Shown: positions 35,253 through 44,955 of the stretch, piece after piece
Position numbering within the stretch: the stretch's first letter is position 1
How the letters are laid out: the number at the start of each line of letters is the position of its first letter
The notes under the pieces: model-generated
Told to the model about the DNA's origin: nothing
What the model saw: the letters and a program-made list of their open reading frames with translations, nothing else
Database searches by the model: none
Program-made: the position numbers and the translations under genes
IMG/VR virus record: IMGVR_UViG_3300019762_000001
Coordinates: 16,701 to 80,700 of that record
Direction: 5' to 3' (one strand)
Source: a virus
DNA: 64,000 nucleotides

Positions 35253-37220
35253 TTAGAAATTTTCGGAGTTAATTCTGTATAAGTTTTTATTGTTGTAGTT
35301 GTTAAGCAGGGTAGAAACATTCTCATCCAGAGTTCCACTTGGGTAACTTAGGATATCTACTGCTTTTAGTGTTTTGTATTCTCTCTGGTAATTAACACTT
35401 GTAGCTACTCCACCCTGTACCCTTATGTGGTCTGGGTCTAACTTGCCAGTTGGTATCTCAAGATCTACCCCAGGTTTGAATATCATCTTCTCCCTTTCAT
35501 ATCTCTTACTATAATCCTCTTTAAGGATATTACCATCTTTGTCTACTTTAGCTGGAGATATTACAGAGGTAATACCACTGAAAGGGATAGCTTTTATTAA
35601 GCTCCCTGTACATAGGTAGGATGAGGTTGGGCTTATGTGATGTTCTATCTCCTTAATATAGTAGTTACCCTTATCTTCATTAGCTACTCCCCCGATAGCG
35701 ATTGTATCTTTTGTTTTAAGTATAGGGTTCCCAATCACTTTTATAGTGGCTTTACTCTTTTCCATATCTATCTCCCTCTGCTTATTAGATACTGAATCCC
35801 GCTCTGCATCAGGGTCCTCTTCTCTACGGATATATACTCTGTGCATGTCCATTTTACCAAGCATCACATTATCTATTCCTTCCCAATCCTGTGGCCTATT
35901 CTCTGGACGTTTACCCTCGGGGTATTCTTTTAAAGATTCAACTCTCTGGAATATGCCATATTTGTCATGAGCTAAATATGCCATGTACCAAACTCTGATT
36001 TCTTCCTCTTTTAAGTTATCCCCTATAGTTGTATCTGCAAGAATTTCTGGTAAGGGCCTTAAGTTTTTTAATACATGAAGGTAATGGTACATGTTCGTAA
36101 ACCCCTTTTCCTTATCAAGTGAAGTAGTACGGAGGAAATTGTTAGATCGGTTTTGTTTGAATTTCATGTCAGGAGTAAATTCCTGCAAGTCTCCAGGCTC
36201 CTCCCTATACCCATAGTAGTACCTAGGATCTTTCTCCAAATGGCGATTATGTAGGGTTAATGTATCTCCATTTCCGTCTATATACCAAGGTCCATCTGGT
36301 GCTGATTTTAGATAAGCTTCTATAATTTGGTAGGGGGATGATGAGAATGGTACAATATCAAATTGCCTAGCAGAAATGTACCGACCAAATACAGAGTTTA
36401 GTTCTTTCTTTTCGGACTTAACTTTTAGCTTTTCTATCTCCTCATCTATCTTGGATTCAGCTAAGGTAAACTCTAAGACATTACGCCTTGCTTCAAATAT
36501 AGCTCCAACATCTCTATCCTCAAAGGCTACCCCCTCTGTTAGCTTAGCAACTTTCTTTTTATTATCAGCTATTTTTTCAGCAAGGATTCTCTTCTTTTCC
36601 TGGGCAGCTTCATAATCAGATAGTTCATCCCATTTTATTGGGTCCTCAAGGTATGAGTTAGATATACTAACCGCATAATCATCCTCAGCCTCTGAGTTCC
36701 CTGCATCCCTATGTGGTATCTCATCGGGTTGAAGCTCATGTACCTTTAGGGGTTTATAGTAGATAAGCTTACCCTGGTTTTCTATACGTAGGTTATATCT
36801 ACCCTCTGTAATACTCTCTAAGTATTCTAGTAAAGTAGTTTTTTTAGTACTGATGTCTTTCATGTACTTTAGCTGTGATACCATATCGGTACATGTAATG
36901 ATATAGAATATTCCACCAGTGCAGTATCTACGTTTATACTCCTTTACCATAACCGGTACTAATCCGGAATTAGCTTTCTTTAACCAGCCCCAGTTTAGGT
37001 ATAGCTTAGTCCTATGCTTTATATTAAGGTTGTTAAGATCTTGGGTACTCCTTAGGAATATAGTGATAGTACACTCATCATCATCAGCCTCTTTATACTT
37101 GTATGTGAAGTTAGTTATAAACCCCCTAGCGTCTGAGTCATTTGAGGCTAATGGCTTATCCTCGGAGTTATAAACAACAACAAAAGGGGTACCATACCCC
37201 TTGTTTATTACATTACTCAT
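35253..37220 (-). CDS. Baseplate hub protein, gpD/gp27-like
   Basis: 655 residues. The N-terminal part (GFITNFTYKYKEADDDECTI) and RRYCTGGIFYIITCTD are typical of late-control gpD/gp27-type hub proteins. A charged helical insert (about 210-260) makes it longer than P2 gpD. The C-terminal part IAIGGVANEDKGNYYIKEIE then HHISPTSSYLCTGSL again fits the hub fold. It forms the trimer on which the spike sits. It overlaps the LysM gene by 8 nt. Confidence 0.8.
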   Translation of the reverse strand: MSNVINKGYGTPFVVVYNSEDKPLASNDSDARGFITNFTYKYKEADDDECTITIFLRSTQDLNNLNIKHRTKLYLNWGWLKKANSGLVPVMVKEYKRRYCTGGIFYIITCTDMVSQLKYMKDISTKKTTLLEYLESITEGRYNLRIENQGKLIYYKPLKVHELQPDEIPHRDAGNSEAEDDYAVSISNSYLEDPIKWDELSDYEAAQEKKRILAEKIADNKKKVAKLTEGVAFEDRDVGAIFEARRNVLEFTLAESKIDEEIEKLKVKSEKKELNSVFGRYISARQFDIVPFSSSPYQIIEAYLKSAPDGPWYIDGNGDTLTLHNRHLEKDPRYYYGYREEPGDLQEFTPDMKFKQNRSNNFLRTTSLDKEKGFTNMYHYLHVLKNLRPLPEILADTTIGDNLKEEEIRVWYMAYLAHDKYGIFQRVESLKEYPEGKRPENRPQDWEGIDNVMLGKMDMHRVYIRREEDPDAERDSVSNKQREIDMEKSKATIKVIGNPILKTKDTIAIGGVANEDKGNYYIKEIEHHISPTSSYLCTGSLIKAIPFSGITSVISPAKVDKDGNILKEDYSKRYEREKMIFKPGVDLEIPTGKLDPDHIRVQGGVATSVNYQREYKTLKAVDILSYPSGTLDENVSTLLNNYNNKNLYRINSENF

Positions 37221-37482
37221 TTTCGATATTTGGTATTATAAGTGTAGTGCCCGGGGTTAGTTCCCAAGGCTTAATGATTTCGTTAGCTTGCATTATTATA
37301 AACCATGGCTCTGGACTACCATAATAATCCTCAGCTATTCTGGCCAGTGTATCTCCACTAACCACTACATGGGTTTTGTCTAGGTGGCTTGGTATGTATA
37401 CTTCGGGTAATATCTCTAAAGAGGAATCACCCTGTGGGTAGTTTACTACCAAACTTCTATCATACATTTTTCTGTCAGCCAT
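37213..37482 (-). CDS. LysM-domain baseplate protein
   Basis: 89 residues, almost all one LysM domain: HVVVSGDTLARIAEDYYGSP then WFIIMQANEIIKPWELTPGT and LIIPN. Small LysM proteins like P2 gpX occur in this place in contractile phages and help bind the hub, and may touch peptidoglycan on injection. Confidence 0.88.
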   Translation of the reverse strand: MADRKMYDRSLVVNYPQGDSSLEILPEVYIPSHLDKTHVVVSGDTLARIAEDYYGSPEPWFIIMQANEIIKPWELTPGTTLIIPNIENE

Positions 37483-37483
37483 T

Positions 37484-38239
37484 CTATCTTGTGTTTATAT
37501 TGGTTATTACTTCTTTAGACAACCGGTTAGTTTTAGTAACCCGTTTGAAGGTTAGTTTTTGCTCAGCCATTTGGGGTAATAAATCGGTACTTATAAATTG
37601 GCCATCCCTACCTATATACCCATTAGTGAATTGAGATAATTTGTATGGGGCATGTACTAATAGCCATTTATCTTTCTCAAATAGGGTAGCATTCCTACCC
37701 CACATAATCCTTACCGAATGTGGATCTTCTAAGTATCCATCGGCTTTGGTTAGAGCTTCTAGCCACCTACAGTTTTGTATTACATCTTTACGATCCTCCT
37801 GCTTAGAAAACCATTGTACCGTAAATTCAAGAGTATCCTCAGAACCATTAAATTGATAGTGAGGATTATTCCTTCCGGGTGAGGCAATAGCTTTAAAGCT
37901 AGAATTTGGATCCATATTGATTTCATCTGGGATATAGGGTAACTCCAAATACTGATATTTTCTTTCTCCTATCTTAGAGGTTTTAACATCCAGATCATAG
38001 ATAACTATCTTATCTATGTCAGCCCTTACCGGTTCATCAAATACTACATCCTGGCCTTTTTCTCTACTATCCTCTATTAGAGTTTCTTTACTATACCTGT
38101 ATGGTTGGGGCCCCTCCCCAATTACTGAAGTTCCTAATTCCCTACTGATTAGAATCGCAGATCTCTGTGCAACTCCCGTTATCTTGTGAAGACTTTTTAG
38201 TTTATTAAGCCTATCTATCCTTGGTATCCGTATAGCCAT
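37484..38239 (-). CDS. Tail/baseplate protein, function uncertain
   Basis: 251 residues. A basic N-terminus is followed by FDEPVRADIDKIVIYDLDVK, IPDEINMDPNSSFKAI and EFTVQWFSKQED. The phrase YIPDEINMDP is common in phage proteins that lie between tape measure and LysM genes, thought to be hub or tail-tip components (like T4 gp53 or XkdP-type). Only gene order supports the call. Confidence 0.6.
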   Translation of the reverse strand: MAIRIPRIDRLNKLKSLHKITGVAQRSAILISRELGTSVIGEGPQPYRYSKETLIEDSREKGQDVVFDEPVRADIDKIVIYDLDVKTSKIGERKYQYLELPYIPDEINMDPNSSFKAIASPGRNNPHYQFNGSEDTLEFTVQWFSKQEDRKDVIQNCRWLEALTKADGYLEDPHSVRIMWGRNATLFEKDKWLLVHAPYKLSQFTNGYIGRDGQFISTDLLPQMAEQKLTFKRVTKTNRLSKEVITNINTR

Positions 38240-38241
38240 AA

Positions 38242-40353
38242 TTATTCAGTTATATTCCCAAGGGCTTGGTCTAATGATCCCTGGAATAAGTTATCTATTG
38301 GAGCCCTGAAGATGGTTTCACCATCAGGCATCATAAGTATAAGGTCTCCGTTCTGTCTTTTTTGTTTAAACCCGTAGTCCTGAGCAAATGCTCCTTTCTC
38401 GAATACCTCTACCATATCCCTGGCCACTGCTACCACATCCCCCATAGCCTTATAGGTTTTAATATCATCAGTTTTACGATAATCAAAGTCGGATTGGTAG
38501 GTATAAGCTCCCTTGGGTATAGATAGTTGTTTTCTTCTTGTTTCTTCTTCCTGAGCTTTAGTGTTTTTACCGATTGAATCAGTTAGTAGGCTTATAGCTG
38601 AGGGTAATAAGAAGCTTATTGCCATACCCCATGGTCCTCCAAGGAATCCAAGAGTTCTACCAAGTAATGGAGCCATCTTAGAAAGTGGTCCTACCAGTTT
38701 TGACCCAACCCTAGCAGTCATACCAAGTTTAGATCCATACATAGACATCCATCTTGCTTGGGTAGCCATTGTCTTAGAAGCAAATCCTGCCCCGCCACCA
38801 GCAAATCTAGCCATATATCTCATACCAGCACGAGTTGACATAGGGGTAACAGATTGTACTCCTCTAGCTCTTAGTGCTCCACCAAAAGATCCATACCTTG
38901 CCATCCCAGCCATTCTTGGGGACATACCAGCCATTGACATAGCCCCGGAGGTCATTCCATAGCTTTTTGCTGCGGCACTCATTTGGGCATATCCGGCAAT
39001 TGTACTCCTTACCCTACCAGAAAAAGCAGATTGATTAGACATGGTGATTAACCTTAATCCAGCCTTTACTGCTTTGTAGGCAGTAGCAGCTGTTTTAATA
39101 GCTACCCATGATCCAACCATTGTTACCAAGCCTGGGCCTATGATTGGGGTATTTATTATCCCCACCAACACATCCATTATGCCAGTGAATAATTTTAGAG
39201 CTGGTTTTAATACAGGCTCTATACCCTTAGTAAAAGCAACCTTGAATGTCTCAATAGCAGAAGTTGCTTCCATGATATTACCCTGTAAGCTGGACATCAT
39301 CTCAGACATAAGCCTTGCAGCTTCACCAGGTGAGTCCTCTTTTACTTTCTTAAGTAGTTTATCATAGTTAGCCATAGAGTTAATCATCATTAGAGCATTA
39401 CGTTTACCACGTACTCCAAAGATGGCTTCAACAATTCCTTGTTTTTCTAAGGTACCCAGCCCTTGAGCTTGTTGTCCTATTATTTTAAAGATATCCGCTA
39501 CTGGTTTTAGTTCTCCAGATTTTGTTTTAAGATCATCTATCCCAAGCCCAAGTATCTTTAAAGCTTTACTCTGCCTACCAGTTGAGAAATCGGTTAGAGT
39601 TTTAGATAGGTACCTAAAAGAGTTATCTACCGAGGTACCAGCCATGGAGCCTTGTATACCGGCATTACCCATTAACATGAACATTGCTGCTGTATCCTCC
39701 AATCCAACATTTAATTGGTGTAGGGTATTAGCAGCATATTTTGTAGATTCTCCCAACATTGGTAAAGTAACGTTGGCAGCATTAGTTGCAGTAACTAAGA
39801 TATCAGATATTCGTTTGGATTGTGAAGTTGGTATATCAAAAGCTCTCATGATATTGGTCATGATATCAGCTGCTCCACCAACTCCCCCCAGTGCAGTACC
39901 AGTAGCACCAGCCAAGTCAACAGTTGATTTCAAACCAGTTATTATCTCATTTGCAGACATACCGGCTTTAGCCATAAAGTGTTCCGCAGATGCAACCTGT
40001 TGGGCAGTAAACATAGTGCTACGACCCAGTTTTAGGGCCATAGCATCTAGTTTGAGTAGCTCAGCATGAGTAACAGGCCCAGCTTTCTTGGTAACAGCTT
40101 CCACAAACTTCATAGTATAGCCAAACTTTGCCCCAACCTGTGTCCATTGAGCCATACCCCGAATAGCAGCAGCCCCAGTCATAGCCCAAGCAGCGTTTAT
40201 ATTACGTACAGTACGGAGTTGGGATTTCTCCCACTCCATAACTTCTTTACGTAAATCTTTCGCATTGGCTTTTATGGTACGAGCTGGCCCGGAGAATTGA
40301 TCTCTCAAAAACATCCCAACACCAATACCAATTGCTGAACTTGATCCTACCAT
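38242..40353 (-). CDS. Tail tape measure protein
   Basis: 703 residues. The N-terminal region has GPVTHAELLKLDAMALKLGR, QQVASAEHFMAKAGMSANEI and GGAADIMTNIMRAFDIP, which mark the TP901-type tape measure core. A hydrophobic segment at about 385-415 and a region rich in Met, Ala and Gly follow. It sets tail length and is ejected with DNA. It is shorter than many tape measures, predicting a fairly short tail (inference). It is followed by the LysM and hub genes. Confidence 0.9.
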   Translation of the reverse strand: MVGSSSAIGIGVGMFLRDQFSGPARTIKANAKDLRKEVMEWEKSQLRTVRNINAAWAMTGAAAIRGMAQWTQVGAKFGYTMKFVEAVTKKAGPVTHAELLKLDAMALKLGRSTMFTAQQVASAEHFMAKAGMSANEIITGLKSTVDLAGATGTALGGVGGAADIMTNIMRAFDIPTSQSKRISDILVTATNAANVTLPMLGESTKYAANTLHQLNVGLEDTAAMFMLMGNAGIQGSMAGTSVDNSFRYLSKTLTDFSTGRQSKALKILGLGIDDLKTKSGELKPVADIFKIIGQQAQGLGTLEKQGIVEAIFGVRGKRNALMMINSMANYDKLLKKVKEDSPGEAARLMSEMMSSLQGNIMEATSAIETFKVAFTKGIEPVLKPALKLFTGIMDVLVGIINTPIIGPGLVTMVGSWVAIKTAATAYKAVKAGLRLITMSNQSAFSGRVRSTIAGYAQMSAAAKSYGMTSGAMSMAGMSPRMAGMARYGSFGGALRARGVQSVTPMSTRAGMRYMARFAGGGAGFASKTMATQARWMSMYGSKLGMTARVGSKLVGPLSKMAPLLGRTLGFLGGPWGMAISFLLPSAISLLTDSIGKNTKAQEEETRRKQLSIPKGAYTYQSDFDYRKTDDIKTYKAMGDVVAVARDMVEVFEKGAFAQDYGFKQKRQNGDLILMMPDGETIFRAPIDNLFQGSLDQALGNITE

Positions 40354-40355
40354 GC

Positions 40356-40484
40356 TTACTTCTTTTTGAGTTTTACTTTATTAATTTCCCTGTTAATATA
40401 TTCTTGGTGCTCATCACAGAGTTTTACAAATTTACCCCGTTGAGTTACCGGAAGTGATAGGAAGTGATCCCATGAAAAGTTCAT
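40356..40484 (-). CDS. Short tail chaperone extension (frameshift product candidate)
   Basis: A 42-codon frame from an ATG at 40484, too short for usual gene calling, lies between the chaperone gene and the tape measure. The frame is open further upstream, across the last 20 codons of the chaperone gene in the -1 frame, so a -1 frameshift there would give one fused longer protein. This gene order and overlap match the gpG/gpGT type of tail assembly chaperones. No canonical slippery heptamer is present; GGATTTC near the end of the upstream frame is the closest. Independent translation is also possible. Confidence 0.55.
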   Translation of the reverse strand: MNFSWDHFLSLPVTQRGKFVKLCDEHQEYINREINKVKLKKK

Positions 40485-40516
40485 CTTATTCTGTATAAGA
40501 TAAAACCATTCCCTCT

Positions 40517-41290
40517 CTAGATCTCCTCCGGAAAGTAGAAATCCTGAACCATTACTAATGGGATATTCTGAACTTCTCCATTATCACTAACTATCTGGGT
40601 GGTTAGTTCATATGCTGGGTCATGTAGTTTTACCTGAGCCCTGATCTCTCTCATATCCCTAGCAGAGAAATTAGTAAAACTTGTAATGGTTATCCAACTT
40701 TGTGATCCATCAAGTAGCATCTGGAAGCCCCTAGCATAAAGCTCTGTATTCTTTGTGTTAGTTTCTTCTGTGGCCTCCATCATATATATCTCGGATAGCC
40801 CATCCTGGAATCTAAACCTAAGTTGTTTACCAGAGGTTGTAGTAAACTCATGGTATCTATCTTTAGTTTTATAAGGGGGCATCAAGAATTCAAAGTATCC
40901 TGGCATATCCTCTGTATGTGGAAATAACTCAGGCTTGGAATAATCATAGCAATAACGATTTAAGTCCTCAACGTATTCTGTTGGAGCCCCATTTGGTGTC
41001 CATGACCAGTTGAAATGAAAGTCTGCTCCCAATGAGAAGATACGGGATTGTAATAAGATATAATACTTATCACGTAGCTTCATTTCTTTTACAGTTTGTA
41101 GTTTTACTTGGCTATCGCCATCGTATTCAACTAGAATACCCTGGATAAACTTATTGAAAGCTATGTGAGCTTTTACGTCTGAGGTTCTTGAGATTACCTC
41201 ATCATCATTACCATTCTGTTCTCTGATGATTGCTTTGATACCCGATGGAGTATAGAACTCATGGGTTTTTGGGGATTTAAAATTTTCCAT
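40517..41290 (-). CDS. Tail assembly chaperone-like protein
   Basis: 257 residues from the ATG at 41290 (MENFKSPKTHEFYTPSG). An earlier in-frame start adds 30 residues that overlap the hairpin after the tube gene and look non-coding. The position between tail tube and tape measure is that of tail chaperones. Sequence: PSGIKAIIREQNGNDDEVIS then MEATEETNTKNTELYARG, no catalytic motif. A -1 extension frame follows (40356-40484). Unlike most chaperones it is rather long. Confidence 0.65.
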   Translation of the reverse strand: MENFKSPKTHEFYTPSGIKAIIREQNGNDDEVISRTSDVKAHIAFNKFIQGILVEYDGDSQVKLQTVKEMKLRDKYYILLQSRIFSLGADFHFNWSWTPNGAPTEYVEDLNRYCYDYSKPELFPHTEDMPGYFEFLMPPYKTKDRYHEFTTTSGKQLRFRFQDGLSEIYMMEATEETNTKNTELYARGFQMLLDGSQSWITITSFTNFSARDMREIRAQVKLHDPAYELTTQIVSDNGEVQNIPLVMVQDFYFPEEI

Positions 41291-41345
41291 TTCTGTAAGT
41301 GTAAGTGGGTTTGTGTTAAAAACATGAATAAGCAGTATAGAATAA

Positions 41346-41374
41346 AGAGCCCTCCCACTAAGGGGAGAAGCTCT
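41346..41374 (-). terminator. Terminator-like hairpin after tube gene
   Basis: The stem pairs AGAGC with GCTCT and CTCCC with GGGAG around a short loop. On the minus strand a T-rich stretch follows. It lies just after the tail tube gene, so the highly expressed tube and sheath messages may end partly here. Confidence 0.6.
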
Positions 41375-41400
41375 TATCAACTAAACTACTTACAGATGGT

Positions 41401-41865
41401 TTAGAGTTTATGGCAAGTATCAACACATATCTCTATGGATTCTATAGAGTTATCTGCATCTGATGTTCTATCAAATTCTTGTCCGTTTATCTTGCAAGGC
41501 CAGCAGCCCTCGCATACCCATTGATTTAATGGGGTTTGGCCATCCTGAGATATCTCAGTAACGATGATTACCTTTTTATAAACCTCTGGGATAGTACCCC
41601 CACCGATTAGTGGGTCGGCTACTGAGGCAGCCCAATTCCAGAAGTAAGTATCTGAGTCCTTAGCAGAGAGTAATTTCTCTATCATTAGGTTACTAAATGA
41701 TACCCTCCCACCGGTTTTTATATTGTGGTTAGTGTGGCCATGCTCAGCCACTGCAATGTCCATATCTGGAAGAGTTACTTTCTGGGATAACATTGGATTT
41801 ATTGGGTCCGGAGCTATCGATATAGAGAAGTTAAACTTCTTCCTAGGATCTACTTTATCAGCCAT
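41401..41865 (-). CDS. Tail tube protein, gp19-like
   Basis: 154 residues. KKFNFSISIAPDPINPML then SNLMIEKLLSAKDSDTYFWN match the gp19/T4-like tube family, and the place directly after the sheath is diagnostic. It stacks in rings to form the channel for DNA. The C-terminal half has four Cys (CEGCWPC, CVDTC), unusual for this family. Confidence 0.85.
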   Translation of the reverse strand: MADKVDPRKKFNFSISIAPDPINPMLSQKVTLPDMDIAVAEHGHTNHNIKTGGRVSFSNLMIEKLLSAKDSDTYFWNWAASVADPLIGGGTIPEVYKKVIIVTEISQDGQTPLNQWVCEGCWPCKINGQEFDRTSDADNSIESIEICVDTCHKL

Positions 41866-41884
41866 ATCTTAAGAATTTATTTAG

Positions 41885-43405
41885 TTAGGAAATCTGAGCA
41901 CTTCCAGTGGAACTGTCCAGGATTATATTAAGTGAGAACTCCTGCATACTTGCTACAGGGATAATAGTAAGAGATACTTTGTACTTTCCTTGTAGTACAT
42001 CTGCTTTCTTATTAACCTGTAGGTTGTCAAGTGATGAGGCAAATTGGTCCCCCTCCCAAGAGTAGTCATAAAGAGCTCTGTTTTGTCCGGTTGATAATCC
42101 ATCAAAGAAAGGTTTTACTGTGTAGTAAATCTGACTCCAAGTTGGAATATCATTGGGCTCTTCTAGGTAATTCTCTAATGTTGGTAGTAAGGATTTACGT
42201 AGGTACATTACCAGTTTAACTACGTTAGCCCATTGTTCTTGGGAATTATAGTTAAGCCCAGTAAAGTTACCGGTTAGGAATACTTCTCCCCCCCTTTGTA
42301 CTACTAGGTTAATTTGAGAGTTAGCTAATGTATCCATATCAAGGGTACTAGCTGGAGACCCAAAGTTGTTTATAACTTTAGATACATTGCCAAGTACTCC
42401 CCTTTTCTTACCCGAGAAAGAAAGCCATGGGGTATAATTAACCTCGCTTAATACAGCTTTTGAGCATACATCAGCTAAGTTACCAACTTGAATATCAGAA
42501 CCTTGTGGTCCTTGATATTCTAAAGCCCCAGCAAAATACCTGATGTATTTAGAGTTGCTGTTTACTGAGTCTCTTTCGGCTTTAATGTCAGTTGTGGTTT
42601 TCTTGGTGGGATCTATTTCACAAAAATAGAATAGATCTTTTCTTTTGTTTGCATAGGCTATACCAATAACATGGACAGCACTATCATACATACCAAGAGC
42701 CGCTACATGATAAGCCTCATTATAGTTATTGAATGATTCGAAAGCAACAGCGGTATAATCCGCAGAAGATACTGCAGTACCATCTGAACCCCCAGAAAAT
42801 TGATACTCAGCTACCTTAGGTGGTTCTACTGTGATAGAGTAATCTATAGTCTCATATACTACATCAACCAAGTTACTGTTATCCACAATATCTTTCAGAT
42901 AGTTTTGGGGTAAATTATGATCTACTGTTGGATCACCGGTTATGGTTAAGTTTCTGTAATACTCGATAGTTTCAGAATTACCCGTATCGATCATAAGATC
43001 AAAGAAGTCATCTTCATCATTTGAGGGTTGTAGTATTTTAACCTTCCATCCATTCGCTTCTTCTCCCTCGTATTTGGGTACTATCTTAAATAACTCATCA
43101 GCACTAACAGAATCATCTAAGATAGCCACGGCTGCAGCTTTTGCTGCATCATTATGAAGTATTCTACAGATTCTGGCTGAACCCCCAGATTCTAGGTACC
43201 TTTTTACCATAGTGGAGAACTTATTGTCAGGTACTTCCCCACCAAATATTTTTACGTACTGGGGCCAAGAAGTTATCAAGTCCTTTGGGTCTTCCACAGG
43301 ACCCGTTTTAGTTGGCCCTATAAAGAATGATACTCCATTGGCCGGCTCTGTAACTCCCACTATCTTGTTAGTTACATTGATTTTTACTTTAGCTGCGTTT
43401 GCCAT
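41885..43405 (-). CDS. Tail sheath protein
   Basis: 506 residues. GVSFFIGPTKTGPVEDPKDL and KYLESGGSARICRILHNDAA at the N-terminus, VKLVMYLRKSLLPTLENYL and DYSWEGDQ later, and the C-terminal VSLTIIPVASMQEFSLNIIL with the tube-binding strand are standard for contractile tail sheaths. This shows that the phage is a myovirus. The leader has the direct repeat AACCTGTAAAT / AAACCTGTTTAT. Confidence 0.92.
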   Translation of the reverse strand: MANAAKVKINVTNKIVGVTEPANGVSFFIGPTKTGPVEDPKDLITSWPQYVKIFGGEVPDNKFSTMVKRYLESGGSARICRILHNDAAKAAAVAILDDSVSADELFKIVPKYEGEEANGWKVKILQPSNDEDDFFDLMIDTGNSETIEYYRNLTITGDPTVDHNLPQNYLKDIVDNSNLVDVVYETIDYSITVEPPKVAEYQFSGGSDGTAVSSADYTAVAFESFNNYNEAYHVAALGMYDSAVHVIGIAYANKRKDLFYFCEIDPTKKTTTDIKAERDSVNSNSKYIRYFAGALEYQGPQGSDIQVGNLADVCSKAVLSEVNYTPWLSFSGKKRGVLGNVSKVINNFGSPASTLDMDTLANSQINLVVQRGGEVFLTGNFTGLNYNSQEQWANVVKLVMYLRKSLLPTLENYLEEPNDIPTWSQIYYTVKPFFDGLSTGQNRALYDYSWEGDQFASSLDNLQVNKKADVLQGKYKVSLTIIPVASMQEFSLNIILDSSTGSAQIS

Positions 43406-43431
43406 AATATAAACAGGTTTTATTTACAGGT

Positions 43432-43692
43432 TTAGACTTTTTTATTCATACCTGGGAGGTTAGTGAACTTGATGTCTGCAATAGACTTTAGGTGTTGTGG
43501 GACAAATGCTGCTACTAATAAGATTAGCATCATACCAATAACGTAGAGGTTGAGGTCTACAGACTTAATCACTAAAGTCATCAGGAAGATAAATGAAAAG
43601 ATTAGGGTTAGAAAACTCTTTAATCTAGTTGAGCTTTTAGTACCATCTGATTCTTGTAGGTATCCCGCTGGTTTTTTAGTTGTAGTTTCCAT
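43432..43692 (-). CDS. Small membrane protein with two TM segments
   Basis: 86 residues. After a polar N-terminus with a TRLKSF motif come two membrane segments (about 27-45, 48-65) and a tail. Size and topology suit a class II holin. It lies between sheath and tail terminator genes, an odd place for lysis but common in phages of Bacteroidetes. No proof of function. A second holin candidate is at 27527-27790. Confidence 0.5.
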   Translation of the reverse strand: METTTKKPAGYLQESDGTKSSTRLKSFLTLIFSFIFLMTLVIKSVDLNLYVIGMMLILLVAAFVPQHLKSIADIKFTNLPGMNKKV

Positions 43693-43702
43693 GGTTTTTT
43701 TT

Positions 43703-44380
43703 TTATTTTTTGATAGTTATAGTATCTAAGTTATTTACAGTTACATCTATCTCGGTTATTGGAGATAGGTTTTCTGGACCTTGTTTAGGAATAGATTCCC
43801 ATAGATCTTTTATCTCAAAGGAATATATCCTCTCCATAATACCCCTCTCAGGGTCTTCAGGAGTAGTAGTATTTATTTCGTGTACAAATATTTTACGGCC
43901 TGGTACATCTGGTAAGTCTAAGTAGCCTCTTTTTGGTATAGCAGTAGCGATTACTCCATTTAGTAAGTTTTTTTGGCTAGCATCACCTGAAATAGCATGG
44001 ATATTGATATAATAATCAGAAGTCCTTGGCGGTAAAGTTTCAGTCTTATACCTATTAGTAGCTTGGTCTTTAATATACACGGGTTCAGGGTTATTCCCAA
44101 CATCTCCAGCTAAAAAGGCTCTACTTGCAACAACTATACGAGGATATTTCTCATACCCTTTATCATCGGTATTTCCAACGCCAAAAAGCCCAACGCAGTA
44201 TCCCCGGTTGGTTTTTATTTGTTGTATCATATTCAGTAGGTTATTATACCCGGCCTCAGTATCTGGGTAGTTAGTTGTATCTGTTATATCTGGGGTTATA
44301 CCCAACTCAACCAATACATCGAGTATAGCCTTATAAAAGGCATAATCTACCTGGTCCTCTATTTGTGGTAATGTGATCAT
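43703..44380 (-). CDS. Tail terminator/completion protein, putative
   Basis: 225 residues. The N-terminal helix FYKAILDVLVELGITPDITD is followed by beta-rich parts (YPRIVVASRAFL, YYINIHAIS, KIFVHEINTT) and a final YSFEIKDLWES strand. Position upstream of the sheath and downstream of HK97-gp10-like is that of a tail terminator (gp15/gp3-type). Assignment by synteny and fold pattern only. Confidence 0.6.
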   Translation of the reverse strand: MITLPQIEDQVDYAFYKAILDVLVELGITPDITDTTNYPDTEAGYNNLLNMIQQIKTNRGYCVGLFGVGNTDDKGYEKYPRIVVASRAFLAGDVGNNPEPVYIKDQATNRYKTETLPPRTSDYYINIHAISGDASQKNLLNGVIATAIPKRGYLDLPDVPGRKIFVHEINTTTPEDPERGIMERIYSFEIKDLWESIPKQGPENLSPITEIDVTVNNLDTITIKK

Positions 44381-44955
44381 CGTATTTGTAATTTAAAGCC
44401 ATATCTACGTTTATAATACTGGCTAACATTCCGGGTTATAAACATCATAATTCTACGCTTACCCCCAAAATGACCTTTCCTTGTGAATGTATCTTTAAAC
44501 ACTGGGTAAGGTTTAGCATATTTTGTACCTTTCTCAAGCATGTAAGCTGCTTCATATACAGTGAGTCCTCCACGGCCCCTACTTGTATCTTTACGGGATA
44601 CTCCAACTACATAGTTACCTTTTTTTGTCCTAGTAACTTTTACTGAATTATGTAGTTTACCCGAGAACATAAGCAACCCCTGATGAGTAGCAAATCTCCG
44701 TTTGTATGAAAAATATGAACCTGAGATAGCAGAGCTAGATGGCACATACCCAAGTCTTACCCCATGAGTCCTAAGGTTTAATCTTACTTGCCTACGGTAC
44801 TCATTAGCTGCATTGTGCATTCCCTTGTCCACCTGCATAGCCATTTGTATTGGCATTTCATCTATCATATTCATTAACCTGTCCCATTCCCCCTCAAGTT
44901 TAACTGAGAGGTTACCGGACATACCTCTACCCCTTATTCTACTGTGTATTGCCAT
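44377..44955 (-). CDS. HK97 gp10-like neck protein
   Basis: 192 residues. NLSVKLEGEWDRLMNMIDEM then MAMQVDKGMHNAANEYRRQV resemble the helix of HK97 gp10/minor tail proteins that close the head-tail joint. The C-terminal half is very basic (TRKGHFGGKRRIMMF). It overlaps both neighbours by 1-4 nt. Confidence 0.65.
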   Translation of the reverse strand: MAIHSRIRGRGMSGNLSVKLEGEWDRLMNMIDEMPIQMAMQVDKGMHNAANEYRRQVRLNLRTHGVRLGYVPSSSAISGSYFSYKRRFATHQGLLMFSGKLHNSVKVTRTKKGNYVVGVSRKDTSRGRGGLTVYEAAYMLEKGTKYAKPYPVFKDTFTRKGHFGGKRRIMMFITRNVSQYYKRRYGFKLQIR

